A stretch of DNA of 64,000 bases from Paraburkholderia edwinii (GTDB taxonomy: Bacteria; Pseudomonadota; Gammaproteobacteria; Burkholderiales; Burkholderiaceae). The stretch is from contig NZ_CP080095.1 of NCBI RefSeq assembly GCF_019428685.1, positions 4,774,001-4,838,000 of the forward strand, read 5' to 3'. Both the position numbers and the translations under genes were made by a program. Below the pieces are notes generated by a model that made no database searches, was not told the DNA's origin, and saw only the letters and a list, made by a program, of their open reading frames with translations. Below are positions 46,662 through 55,333 of this stretch, piece by piece. Positions within the stretch are counted from its first letter, which is position 1, and the number at the start of each line of letters is the position of its first letter.

Positions 46662-46810
46662 TGATCACTCGCAGACTGGAGAAGGAAGATTGTAGAGCAA
46701 ACGCTAGGCCCATTTGGGGACGCTTTCTCCAATCGCAAGTCTTGGGTAAAGCCATTCTTCCGGCAGTCAAAAACACGAGGAAAATCCACTGTTTACGAGA
46801 TAGTGCCAGA

Positions 46811-46838
46811 AGAAAAAAGCCCGCCGAAAGGGCGGGCC
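46811..46838 (-). terminator. Terminator after amtB
   Basis: On the minus strand, GCCCGCC and GGCGGGC pair around a TTTC loop, followed by TTTTTTCTTC. It lies ~100 bases after the amtB stop and separates the glnK-amtB transcript from gshA. Confidence 0.9.
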
Positions 46839-46938
46839 AAATTGTGCACTTACGTTGCTGCACTTACCAACCGGTCAGGTGGTTCTGGTCAAATCCGGAT
46901 TGAGTTCGTTCCCTTTTCTGTTCTCTGGTCTGTTCCTG

Positions 46939-48396
46939 TTATTCGACGTGTTCGCCGTGCAGGATCACGTCGAGACCTTCGCGCTCTTCCTCTTCGGTCA
47001 CGCGCAGGCCCATCACCATATCGATCACCTTCAGCAGGACAAAGCTGACCACGCCCGAATAGACGACGGTCGTGAGCACGCCCTTGACCTGCAGCCACAC
47101 GCTCGCATCGAGACCGCTGATGTCCTTGACCGCGAACACGCCGGTCAGGATTGCGCCGACAATACCGCCGACGCAATGCACGCCGAACGCGTCGAGCGAA
47201 TCGTCGTAGCCGAGCTTGTGCTTGAGCCACGTCGCCGACCAGAAGCAGACCACGCCTGCGATGAGACCGATGATCAGCGCGCCGGCCACGCCGACGAAGC
47301 CCGATGCCGGCGTAATCGCGACCAGACCGGCAACCGCGCCCGACACGATGCCGAGCACCGACGGCTTACCCTTCGCGATCCATTCGGCGAACATCCAGCC
47401 CATTGCCGCCATTGCGGTGGCGATCTGCGTCGTCAGCATCGCGAAGCCCGCACGGCCATCCGCGGCTACCGCCGAACCCGCATTGAAGCCGAACCAGCCG
47501 ACCCACAGCATCGAGCCGCCGATCATCGTCAGCACGAGGTTGTGCGGCGCCATCACGTCCTTGCCGTAGCCGGTGCGCTTGCCGAGCACGAGTGCGCAGA
47601 CCAGCGCCGCGATACCCGCATTGATGTGCACGACCGTACCGCCCGCGAAGTCGAGGATGCCCGCGCTCGCCAGCCAGCCCGTCGGTTCCCACACCATGTG
47701 CGCGATCGGCGAATAGACGAGGATCGACCACAGCGTCATGAAAACCAGCATCGACGAGAACTTCATGCGGTCCGCGAACGCACCGGTAATGAGCGCCGGC
47801 GTGATGATCGCGAAGGTCAGCTGGAAGCAGAAGTAGACCGATTCGGGAATCGTCGTCGCGAGGTGGCTCACGGTCAGCGTGGTCGCCTTGTCGGTCTTGA
47901 TGTAGTTCATGCCCGACAGGAACACGCGCGAGAAGCCGCCGATAAACGAGTTGCCCGGCGTGAACGCGAGGCTGTAGCCGATCACGGTCCAGATCACCGT
48001 CACGAGACAGGTGATCGCGAAGCTCTGCATGACGGTCGCGAGCACGTTCTTCTTGCGGACCATGCCGCCGTAGAAGAGCGCGAGGCCCGGAATCGTCATG
48101 AACAGCACGAGCGCGGTGGAGGTCAGCATCCACGCGGTGTCGCCGGAGCTGATCTTCGACGAATCGACCGAGAACGGTGCGGTCGGTGCGGCAGGCGCCG
48201 CAGCCGCGGAAGCGTCCGCGGGGGCGCTGGCGGCCGGCGCGGCGGACGCATCCGCAGCGGGCGCGCTCGCGGTCGTCGCGGTCGTGTCGGGGGCCGATGC
48301 AGCGGCCGGTGCCGACGCGTCATCCGCGACGGCGTTGCCGATGCCGGCTGCGAGCAGCGAGCCGACCATCAGCAGGGACATCAAAAGTTTGCGCAT
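46939..48396 (-). CDS. amtB: Ammonium transporter AmtB
   Basis: Conducts ammonium across the inner membrane. The 485-aa precursor has a signal peptide (LLMSLLMVGSLLAAGIGNAVA). A ~50-residue Ala/Pro/Ser/Asp-rich periplasmic segment follows (~22-75). Then come eleven helices: DTAWMLTSTALVLFMTIPGLALFYGGMVR, DFAGGTVVHINAGIAALVCALVLG (the conserved His) and DDSLDAFGVHCVGGIVGAILTG. The C-terminal tail EEEREGLDVILHGEHVE is the GlnK-interaction region. RBS AAGAGGA. It follows glnK by 27 bases under the sigma54 promoter, the classic nitrogen-limitation pair. Confidence 0.96.
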   Translation of the reverse strand: MRKLLMSLLMVGSLLAAGIGNAVADDASAPAAASAPDTTATTASAPAADASAAPAASAPADASAAAAPAAPTAPFSVDSSKISSGDTAWMLTSTALVLFMTIPGLALFYGGMVRKKNVLATVMQSFAITCLVTVIWTVIGYSLAFTPGNSFIGGFSRVFLSGMNYIKTDKATTLTVSHLATTIPESVYFCFQLTFAIITPALITGAFADRMKFSSMLVFMTLWSILVYSPIAHMVWEPTGWLASAGILDFAGGTVVHINAGIAALVCALVLGKRTGYGKDVMAPHNLVLTMIGGSMLWVGWFGFNAGSAVAADGRAGFAMLTTQIATAMAAMGWMFAEWIAKGKPSVLGIVSGAVAGLVAITPASGFVGVAGALIIGLIAGVVCFWSATWLKHKLGYDDSLDAFGVHCVGGIVGAILTGVFAVKDISGLDASVWLQVKGVLTTVVYSGVVSFVLLKVIDMVMGLRVTEEEEREGLDVILHGEHVE

Positions 48397-48423
48397 TTCC
48401 GGTTTCCTCTTGTCACTGTTCTT

Positions 48424-48804
<381 letters not shown>

Positions 48805-48893
48805 CTAGTGCCTTTCGCCTGTCGGCGGCCACTCCATGAAGCCGCGGGGCCCGCGCATCGATCGGCGTCCCGACTGAAGCGCGGGCCAACAAC

Positions 48894-48909
48894 AGCAGCT
48901 TCCATGCCA
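48894..48909 (-). promoter_or_regulatory. Sigma54-type promoter for glnK-amtB
   Basis: On the minus strand, TGGCATG-N4-CTGCT places GG and GC at the correct -24/-12 spacing; it matches TGGCACG-N4-TTGCW at all but two positions. It lies ~130 bases before glnK. The remainder of the 48763-49194 gap should hold NtrC enhancer sites, but I could not identify a convincing one. Confidence 0.7.
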
Positions 48910-49165
48910 TGCTGCATCGCAAAAAGGGTAAAGTTCATGCCGCGCAAGGCTCTGGCGGCAATTGGCGGGTTTACTCGTCCGAACGGCCAGCGTTGGCGGC
49001 GCACGGTGGCGCGGCGCGTTGATCGTTGTTAGAGTGTCCGCACGCATGCAGCACGGCTGTGCGCAACGAATGTGCACCAAGCCCGCACATGCGGCGTGCG
49101 CTGCCGGAGCGGGATGCACCATCAACGAACATCGGCGCTCGCGAAGCACTGAGGTAACGACGCTT

Positions 49166-49180
49166 GCACAAATTTTGTGC
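49166..49180. repeat. 15-bp palindrome just before ubiK
   Basis: GCACAAA-T-TTTGTGC is a perfect inverted repeat ending 14 bases before the ubiK ATG and touching its AAGGGG ribosome site. It could be a repressor site or an RNA hairpin that affects translation. Confidence 0.5.
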
Positions 49181-49194
49181 ACAAGGGGAACGCA

Positions 49195-49449
49195 ATGAGA
49201 CAACCGAACGACATCTTCAATGACCTGCAGGCGCGCATGAGCGACCTCTTCAAAAACTCACCGGCCAAGGATGTCGAACGCAACGTGAGGGCGATGCTGG
49301 CCCAAGGATTTTCGAAGCTCGATCTCGTCACGCGCGAGGAATTCGATACGCAAACCCAGGTGCTGGTGCGCACACGCGCGCGGCTCGAAGAACTGGAGCG
49401 GCGCGTCGCCGAACTCGAGCAGAAGCTGCCGGTCACCCAATCGTCCTGA
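49195..49449 (+). CDS. ubiK: Ubiquinone biosynthesis accessory factor UbiK
   Basis: An 84-aa member of the BMFP/YqiC family, which assists the ubiquinone biosynthesis complex with UbiJ under aerobic conditions. An N-terminal amphipathic part (NDIFNDLQARMSDLFKNSPAKDVERNVRAMLAQGFSKLDLVTREEFD) is followed by a heptad-rich coiled coil (LVRTRARLEELERRVAELEQKL), the family layout. ATG 49195 follows AAGGGG. In Burkholderiaceae it commonly lies between glnK and comM, as here. Confidence 0.88.
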   Translation: MRQPNDIFNDLQARMSDLFKNSPAKDVERNVRAMLAQGFSKLDLVTREEFDTQTQVLVRTRARLEELERRVAELEQKLPVTQSS

Positions 49450-49554
49450 CTGAACACCCTCCAGAGCTGCACATCACCGGCAAGCGAGCCGTGACGTCAT
49501 CAGCGCATTAATGGGAGTGCGCGGCAACGCCCGCGCGTTCCGACGGGAGTAAAC

Positions 49555-49749
49555 ATGTCGCTTGCCGTGGTCAAGAGCCGCGCGCCGGCTGCTGGCCGCG
49601 CGCCCGAAGTTACCGTCGAGGTTCACCTCGCCAACGGTCTACCTGCTTTCTCCATCGTGGGTCTGCCCGATCTCGAAGTGCGCGAAAGCCGCGAACGGGT
49701 GCGGGCGGCGCTGCAGAACTGCGGACTCGACTTTCCCGTCCGCCGTATT
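49555..49749 (+). pseudogene. comM: ComM/YifB Mg-chelatase-like protein, truncated 5' fragment
   Basis: The first ~65 codons are an unmistakable YifB/ComM N-terminus ([55 protein letters not shown]). Full-length proteins are ~500 aa and continue with TVNLAPADLPK; here the match stops after the Ile codon at ~49749. The frame then runs ~40 unrelated codons to a stop at 49872. The ATPase domain is missing and no other comM piece is visible in the window. ComM is a branch-migration helicase used in natural transformation and a known insertion target of genomic islands in other genera. Confidence 0.88.
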
Positions 49750-49807
49750 CTATGTCGCCAACCGGTATCCCAAAGAAGTGAACTGAGTAGTGGTTTTGAC
49801 GTTGGCC

Positions 49808-49832
49808 TTGCACATTATTTCATAATGTGCAA
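49808..49832. repeat. Perfect 11-bp hairpin near the left island edge
   Basis: TTGCACATTAT-TTC-ATAATGTGCAA is a perfect inverted repeat 58 bases inside the island, flanked by a looser GGCC/GGCC pairing. It could be an element-end structure, a protein site or a small-RNA stem. It does not match a Xer dif core. Confidence 0.6.
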
Positions 49833-50039
49833 CGACGGCCACTACCGTTACAAATATTGTGCGATAGCTTAATACTTGATACTTCATGCAACGCTGTACA
49901 TTGGTTAGGCAGCGATGGCGCAACCATTCTCGAAGCTAAAATCACGTAGCGCCGGGACCGCCTCTCTTGAGCGGCCGGCCGGTACTTGACGCATGCAGCC
50001 CGCACGGCACCTCGTGATGTCGAACTCCCGCCCCGGCAC

Positions 50040-50342
50040 CTACGCGCGAGAACGCGGCGCGTTTGGATGCGGTGTCGGGGTCGGTCGGTAGATCTTGTCG
50101 GCCCGGTGGATTTGCGCGTCGATCTCACGAAGTAGCTTGTTGATCTGCTTTACCCGTTGATCGAGCGGCTGCTTGTTCTCGGCCGCGATGCGGCATTGCT
50201 CGACCAGCGTGCGTATCTCGGGAAGCGCATAGCGTTGGGCCTGCACTTCAAGAATAAGGCGCCGCACGTCATCGCTTTCATATCGGAGCCACCACGAACG
50301 TAGCTCTTCGTATTTCGGTGGCTTGAAAGGGGGCAGAATCAT
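50040..50342 (-). CDS. Hypothetical protein, ~100 aa
   Basis: Not recognised. From ATG 50342 it encodes ~100 residues beginning MILPPFKPPKYEELRSWWLRYESDDVRRLILEVQ, mostly helical and charged, with a likely coiled segment (EQCRIAAENKQPLDQRVKQINKLLREIDAQIHRADKIY) and a Pro-rich basic tail. No signal peptide or membrane helix. The ribosome site is weak (GGGAT). An in-frame start 147 bases upstream exists but adds poor-quality sequence. Confidence 0.5.
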   Translation of the reverse strand: MILPPFKPPKYEELRSWWLRYESDDVRRLILEVQAQRYALPEIRTLVEQCRIAAENKQPLDQRVKQINKLLREIDAQIHRADKIYRPTPTPHPNAPRSRA

Positions 50343-50608
50343 CGATATCCCGACAGCTGATATGTATAAATATACAGTGCCAACCAACCACGTTGCGCCG
50401 ATCTTCCGGGCGTTTGTACAGGGCGACGGGATTCGTGAAACCGGAAACGCGGAAATGGTCAAGCTGGTCGGATCGACGGCATGCACCAACGGCGCAGCTA
50501 TCTATGTTGCAATGGGCAAGTGATGCATCATCCCTAGGCTGCTTGCCCGCGCTACGCGACACGCTTGATGACGTGACATTACCGGGTCAGACTTGTCGTG
50601 TCACTCAC

Positions 50609-50899
50609 TCATTCCGAATGACCTCGATGATCACCGCTTTTGTCCGGATCTATACCAAACCGCGCCAATATCGCCATACGCCGCGATTCGCTGAGAATTG
50701 CCGGATCAACGGGCACGAGTGTAATTCGGGCTCTGTTTAGCGGGCCATCAGGCTTCTTCGCTGGTCGCGTGCGCGCTACCAGCTCTCTCGCGGCGGAACC
50801 GTCGTATCGCCAGCTACCGAGCCAATCTCGGATCGCGCGGATCCCACGCTGTAAAGGACGACTAACGAGAAACCTCTTAACGGTTCGATGCTTGCTCAT
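50609..50899 (-). CDS. Hypothetical basic protein, ~96 aa
   Basis: Not recognised. From ATG 50899: MSKHRTVKRFLVSRPLQRG, then IRDWLGSWRYDGSAARELVARTRPAK, ending in an acidic/polar tail. It is Arg-rich, with no membrane helix and no nuclease or DNA-binding motif I can name. It overlaps a longer rightward frame (50640-51242) that looks like a shadow. Coding status is uncertain because the ribosome site is weak. Confidence 0.4.
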   Translation of the reverse strand: MSKHRTVKRFLVSRPLQRGIRAIRDWLGSWRYDGSAARELVARTRPAKKPDGPLNRARITLVPVDPAILSESRRMAILARFGIDPDKSGDHRGHSE

Positions 50900-51323
50900 G
50901 TTAGCAATCACCCAGTGTAAACAGCGTGACCTCATGGGGATATCGCAGGAAATCGATAGAGCAACACCGGTTTCCCGATCTCACCGCGACGATACGACTC
51001 ATGTCATCGTCGGACGGAGGAGTCTGAAATTGCGCTCAAGACGCCGACGCTTTCAATCGTCCAGCGTCTGCTACAACCACCGCTTTATCCGAAGGCGCAT
51101 GGATATAGTTTGGGCGCTGTCTCTACGTCAATATGCCCGCTCTCCTCCGTTGGGCGACTCACTTACCCACTCGTTCCTTGAAGCATGCTGCCAACAGGGA
51201 GGCGTCGCCTTTGTACACTGCGCCACTGCTAACCAATGCTAAGCAACGAACCGAATTATCGGCAGGTCAGCGCAACGGATGGGAAGTGGAACGGTTATAT
51301 GGATGACAGCAATCAGGCCATGA

Positions 51324-51341
51324 ATAGTGGCGCGCCACTAT
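51324..51341. repeat. 18-bp perfect palindrome
   Basis: ATAGTGGCG-CGCCACTAT is fully self-complementary and lies in the ~480-base space (50900-51379) that otherwise shows no gene. It is 38 bases downstream of the 47-aa membrane protein on the minus strand, so it may act as its terminator stem or as an independent site; no T run follows. Confidence 0.5.
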
Positions 51342-51379
51342 GCCATTCCGGCATTAGCGTCGTCGCTGTCTAGTCCAGA

Positions 51380-51523
51380 TCAGCGCCAGTTCGGAAACAG
51401 GATGTGACCAAGAATCAGGAGCGAAACGGCAATGCCAAGTATGCAGATGCCGCCGCATAGCCACTTCACAAGCACGTCGATGTTCCTTTGGGACGCCGCG
51501 AAACGCAACAACCAATTGAACAT
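51380..51523 (-). CDS. 47-aa single-span membrane protein
   Basis: A small gene below usual ORF cut-offs. It encodes MFNWLLRFAASQRNIDVLVKW, then one hydrophobic helix (LCGGICILGIAVSLLILGHILF), ending PNWR. An excellent ribosome site, AGGGAGG, lies 5 bases before the ATG, which is the main reason to believe it. Two Cys at the start of the helix could be lipidated or redox active. No family recognised. Its neighbours are hypotheticals in the accessory region. Confidence 0.65.
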   Translation of the reverse strand: MFNWLLRFAASQRNIDVLVKWLCGGICILGIAVSLLILGHILFPNWR

Positions 51524-51812
51524 CACAACCTCCCTAAGATAACGTCGCCCGGCGCGCCGCCGTAAGTCGCGCCCGGAACTGCCCGCCTGTTTCGGCCGGT
51601 GGCAACGCCATCATAAGCGCCCTTCGTCAAGTTGGACTTCGCCATCCGGACGGATCACGCTACCTGCAACACAACCGGGAGGCAAGTCACACGGCAACAT
51701 GGACGGTCGTGGATGCTGCGTCCACGACCCACCGGCTTCCAGACAATGACACAACTTTGCATCGATGATTCCGGCCGTACGACCGCACGGTCACAGTCTT
51801 TTGGAGCCGTCC

Positions 51813-52265
51813 TTACAGCGCAGCCGTCGTCTTCGCACACCCTCCGAACGCGATCTCCTGAACCAGTCCAGCGTGAACGTCAGTTTCCGCTCGGGTCCGA
51901 TTGCACGCCCGGACCTTGCCGCCGGGGATTCCATACCAGAACGCAACGGCTATCCCCGGATTGGCCAATTCGCTCCACAGGGCCGTAACTTCAACCAGTT
52001 GCCCGGCACCACGGCGACCCATCTCGATCGCGTAGACGGCCAGTTTGCATGCATCCAGCTGTCCAGCCATGTTCAGCAGCGCCTCGCCGCCGCTGACGAA
52101 CCACCCGTCAGGCAACCCTTCACGCTCCTCAAGGTCGCCGGTCGGAATCACCCAAAAATTGGTGGTTTCGTTCACCCATCCGACGCATCGCCAGGCGCTG
52201 TAGGGCTGCACCAACGCCCTCCTGACCGGATGAAATTCCGCCCACGTCGCGTCAGTCAGCAGCAT
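51813..52265 (-). CDS. Hypothetical protein, ~150 aa
   Basis: Not recognised. From ATG 52265 (GAGG 8 bases upstream): MLLTDATWAEFHPVRRALVQ, a Trp-rich beta segment (AWRCVGWVNETTNFWVIPTGDLE), DGWFVSGGEALLNMAGQLDACKLAVYAIE, and WSELANPGIAVAFWYGIPGG. It appears soluble with no signal peptide. The ribosome site and codon pattern support a real gene. Divergent from the XRE regulator at 52408 across a palindromic site, so it may be controlled by it. Confidence 0.6.
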   Translation of the reverse strand: MLLTDATWAEFHPVRRALVQPYSAWRCVGWVNETTNFWVIPTGDLEEREGLPDGWFVSGGEALLNMAGQLDACKLAVYAIEMGRRGAGQLVEVTALWSELANPGIAVAFWYGIPGGKVRACNRTRAETDVHAGLVQEIAFGGCAKTTAAL

Positions 52266-52338
52266 CACAACACCTCGCAAAAAATCCGGAAGCGGGTAAT
52301 CGTCCGATTTTTAACTCTGATGATCAGCAACAAGTTTA

Positions 52339-52356
52339 ATTCATAGTTCACTATGA
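52339..52356. promoter_or_regulatory. Palindromic operator between a hypothetical gene and the XRE regulator
   Basis: TTCATAGT-TC-ACTATGAA is a perfect 8-bp inverted repeat with 2-base centre, about midway in the 142-base divergent gap and 51 bases before the XRE start. Size and symmetry suit a lambda-repressor-like dimer, so autoregulation is likely. Confidence 0.6.
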
Positions 52357-52407
52357 AGACAAAGTACAGCGCCAAACTGACAGTGCTCCCATTTCACGGG
52401 AGCAGAT

Positions 52408-52698
52408 TTGGAAGCAGCGGAAGCCTTCGGACTCGTACTGCGTAGGCGGCGGCTCGAGGCGCGCCTCACACAAGAACAGTTGGCGTTCGAAGCTGAGATC
52501 CAGCGCGTCTACGTCAGCAAGCTCGAACTCGGACAGTACCAGCCGACCTTGACGATGCTGCTGACCTTGGCCAAAGCGCTCAACTGCAGCGCGAGTGATC
52601 TGGTCAGCGAAGTCGAACAGCAACTGGCGAGCGTGCGCGAGAAAGCACAAGCCGATGCCGCAACGGCATCCCGACGCAGCCGCCCCAAGCACAAGTAG
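52408..52698 (+). CDS. XRE-family helix-turn-helix regulator
   Basis: A 96-aa protein with a single lambda-repressor-like domain (~6-72): FGLVLRRRRLEARLTQEQLAFEAEIQRVYVSKLELGQYQPTLTMLLTLAKALNCSASDLVSEVE. Recognition helix ~31-44. The basic tail (RRSRPKHK) has no effector domain. The start is TTG at 52408, supported by GGGAG about 5 bases upstream; no ATG occurs before the HTH. Small size and the nearby palindrome resemble phage or restriction-modification controller proteins, but no such partner is adjacent. Confidence 0.85.
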   Translation: MEAAEAFGLVLRRRRLEARLTQEQLAFEAEIQRVYVSKLELGQYQPTLTMLLTLAKALNCSASDLVSEVEQQLASVREKAQADAATASRRSRPKHK

Positions 52699-52879
52699 GC
52701 AACATAGCGGGGTTGTCTGTCACGTAGGTGCGAGCGCAACAGCGCAGGTCGGCTCTTTCCCAGACTAAGGGCGCGTCAGCACGCTCGGTCCGCGGAGCCC
52801 GGGTTCCCAGGGCCTGCGCCTTCCCTTGATCCAACGAACCGCCGCTGCCGGCACTCTTGGTTCGCCTCGATTTAGCAGG

Positions 52880-53213
52880 AAGCCTGTGTTCGTAGTACGG
52901 CCGGTCCCTGTCATCAAGAATCGCGTACAGCGCCGCCAGATTAGTCGGGTCGGGATTTAACCACGTGTCCATGTACTGTTCCTTGATAGGGATGATGCAG
53001 CGGTCGTGACCAGCCGCGGCCACCTCAGGCCGCGGCTCGTCAGTGATGGCGGCAAAGGACAGCAAGTCAGGTTCGCCCGGTGCCGTCCATCGCGACCAAA
53101 GGCAAGCGACGAGCATCTGCTGGCCGTTGATGGGGCGGAATTCCAGCACGACGCACTCATCCTCTTCGCCCTCCGAAAGCGTCCTTCCGTCCTGGCGCGG
53201 GAGGCATTCTCAT
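52880..53213 (-). pseudogene. SRAP (YedK/HMCES) family, 3' fragment
   Basis: A C-terminal SRAP remnant: ECVVLEFRPINGQQMLVACLWSRWT, then LLSFAAITDEPRPEVAAAGHDRCIIPI (the conserved substrate-contact HDR), then DTWLNPDPTNLAALYAILDDRDRPYYEHRL. SRAP proteins crosslink to abasic sites in ssDNA through an N-terminal Cys. Here an in-frame TGA at ~53213 removes the N-terminal half with that Cys. At the other end the frame runs on past the family's usual end to 52604, antisense into the XRE gene. Both ends are therefore broken. Confidence 0.6.
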
Positions 53214-53558
53214 AGAAAACGTCCATGAGCAGATGCCTTGTGTGTACCCGAAGCAAGACATCCAGAAGCTGCTCCAAGCCGTCGCACCTCCGCAACTCAG
53301 TGGAACCTGTTGATGATCAAACCGACCGCCGGAGTGTTTGACGACCCCGAGGCCTATGTTCAATTCTCCGACGTAGAGAAGATCATGACGGGTTTCTCCG
53401 CGTGCCGGATGGAAATGTAGTTTCAATCTCACTCTCCGAACGCGTCGTTGGTTGTCCGAGTGGCTGGCTGTTAAAGATTCGCGACTCACCAAGACAAGTG
53501 CCGTTTCACATCCAACCATCCTGAAAGTGTGCAATGGCGGCTAGCCCACCACACGTCG
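53214..53558. other. Intergenic/decayed region
   Basis: No intact gene is convincing. It probably contains scrambled 5' remains of the SRAP gene. A 60-codon rightward frame (53238-53420) has no ribosome site or recognisable homology. Confidence 0.4.
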
Positions 53559-55058
53559 TCAAAAAAATCCTCCTGGAAGGCTGGCGTGCACGTGATCGTC
53601 GGTAATGCTTTCGAGAAACTCTTGCGGCAACATTCGCTCAAACACTTCGAGCATTCGCACGATTAACGCCGAATGTTGATCCCAGTCGCCACCTTCGACG
53701 CGCCTCCAAGCACTGGGCATGTAACGGACAAGAATGGATAGCGCGTAGAGGATGACCAAACAGATTGCGCGATACTCGTGAATTCCAGCCAAGACCGGGA
53801 GAATCAGCGTTCCGGTTTGCGTGAATGGACTGTGATGAATCGGAAGCACCTCGTACCAAAAGTCGAACCCGGAGTGGTCAACTCTCGCACGAAAAACATG
53901 CCTCTGTCCGACGTCATCTTGCGCCCGAGCGAGTTCCGCAATCGGCCAGTTTGTCATACGCAGCCTGTCCTCAGAGAGGCGAGCCGATTTGTCAACGAAC
54001 CGCACGTAACTGCTGCCAACCACACCCGCTTGGCCCAAGTGGTTCGATTCCATGTCGAACACAGGTGCGACCCATGAGGGTTCGAGATCGTATACATCAA
54101 GAAAGAGCGACTCGAGTTCCGGTAGCGTCGAGAGCAATTCGCCGAGCGTCGTGACGCAGTTGGCAGTAATGTTCTCAAGGTCACTGGGCGTCTTTGGTTT
54201 TGCCCTCGGGTACTTGTCGGTCCCATAGCCGAGGAATGCCACCCAACGCGGGAAAAAGCCCGTCGCTAGCACACCGATATGTAGCGCTCCGAGGTCATCC
54301 GTTGCAGACGGAACGGTAAACAGGCCGTGCCCGTGCTTTGTCATGCCCTCTACTTCATCTAGGTCTGCAGCACCCTTCGGCGAGGCCAACATCTCCGCGA
54401 ACGCTAGCGCGAGCGAACCGTAGTAGATGCTGAGGATACGACGATTCAAACTCTCGTTCGCGGCTCCACGAAAGTAATCCGCGGCATTTCGAATCGCGTA
54501 TGCGACACCCGCTGATTTTGCTTGTAGTTGTTCTGATGACAGGTCGGCGGATTCTTGTACGGCGCGCCGTGCCACCAGCCTACCCGCCAACTTCACGCTC
54601 CCAAGCTGCGTCAAATGTGCCCATACCTCATCGACCGGTCGTTCGGCCGTTATGTGTCGAATGCCGTGGACCTTCCGTGAGCCCGTTGGCGCTACGACTT
54701 CCGGTGCCACCTGTTTGTTCCAATCGACAAGTACAGGGAAAAAATCATCGATCGGTGAAACGGGCGTCGATATCCCGAATGCGAAGCTATCGACCATGTA
54801 CAAAGCCCCGTTGACGAATATTTGATCCACAATCTCGTCTAGTCGCTTGTAGTAACGATTATCCGTAGCAGATGTATACATTAAGGCGAGCTTGCGAGTC
54901 ACGCCTGACTTTGTCGCACTTATGACCAGGTATTCGCCACCAGTGTCAGCAGCTGTGACAGAAGCGGCCCATCCGTGAGTTTGCAACGGTTTGAGAATTT
55001 GCTGATCGGCCGCCCTACGAAGAATGTCCATCCGCAACTCGATGCCGACGCCACCCAT
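53559..55058 (-). CDS. Uncharacterised ~500-aa protein with YaaC-like C-terminus
   Basis: No confident family. The N-terminal ~110 residues form an alpha/beta region (HGWAASVTAADTGGEYLVISATKSGVTRKLALMYTS, then YYKRLDEIVDQIFVNG). The middle (~205-250) has IYYGSLALAFAEMLA and a KHGHGL motif. The C-terminal ~100 residues (FDFWYEVLPIHHSPFTQTGTLILPVLAGIHEYRAICLVILYALSILVRYMPSAWRR) resemble the YaaC family, a helical domain seen in other bacterial accessory genes. It may be membrane associated through ILPVLAGIH..LVILYALSILV. Start uncertain: ATG 55058 follows AGCGGGG. Divergent from the KAP NTPase. Confidence 0.65.
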   Translation of the reverse strand: MGGVGIELRMDILRRAADQQILKPLQTHGWAASVTAADTGGEYLVISATKSGVTRKLALMYTSATDNRYYKRLDEIVDQIFVNGALYMVDSFAFGISTPVSPIDDFFPVLVDWNKQVAPEVVAPTGSRKVHGIRHITAERPVDEVWAHLTQLGSVKLAGRLVARRAVQESADLSSEQLQAKSAGVAYAIRNAADYFRGAANESLNRRILSIYYGSLALAFAEMLASPKGAADLDEVEGMTKHGHGLFTVPSATDDLGALHIGVLATGFFPRWVAFLGYGTDKYPRAKPKTPSDLENITANCVTTLGELLSTLPELESLFLDVYDLEPSWVAPVFDMESNHLGQAGVVGSSYVRFVDKSARLSEDRLRMTNWPIAELARAQDDVGQRHVFRARVDHSGFDFWYEVLPIHHSPFTQTGTLILPVLAGIHEYRAICLVILYALSILVRYMPSAWRRVEGGDWDQHSALIVRMLEVFERMLPQEFLESITDDHVHASLPGGFF

Positions 55059-55333
55059 GATCATTACCCCGCTCAGTTTGAATTGCGCCAATGCTTGATT
55101 GCCGTGTGGGCATCTGCGTGCATTGCACGAAGCTCGCCAGCTATCGTGTCTCGGACACGCACGCCCTGGGATACAGTATCGCGCGCATCACCGCGCCCAC
55201 ACCGCCATCGCTGAAATTTTTGACTTTGATCCGAATCGTTATTACCGCGCAGAACCGTGCGCGAGTTAGAACGACGTAGCACTTGGCCTGGGCATCGGGC
55301 TTTAGCTCCACGCGTCCGCATTCTAGCCTCGAA

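Noticed and set aside
49808..49832. Possible Xer dif site at the hairpin near the island edge
   Set aside because: The arms are longer and fully symmetric and the centre is 3 bases, unlike the 6-base centre and asymmetric arms of dif.
50640..51242. 200-codon plus-strand frame in the island
   Set aside because: Ser/Arg-rich, no domain, no ribosome site, and partly antisense to a more plausible small gene.
52604..53149. 181-codon minus-strand frame as an intact SRAP gene
   Set aside because: It lacks the N-terminal catalytic Cys region, has an in-frame stop upstream, and its last ~90 codons are unrelated and run antisense into the XRE gene.
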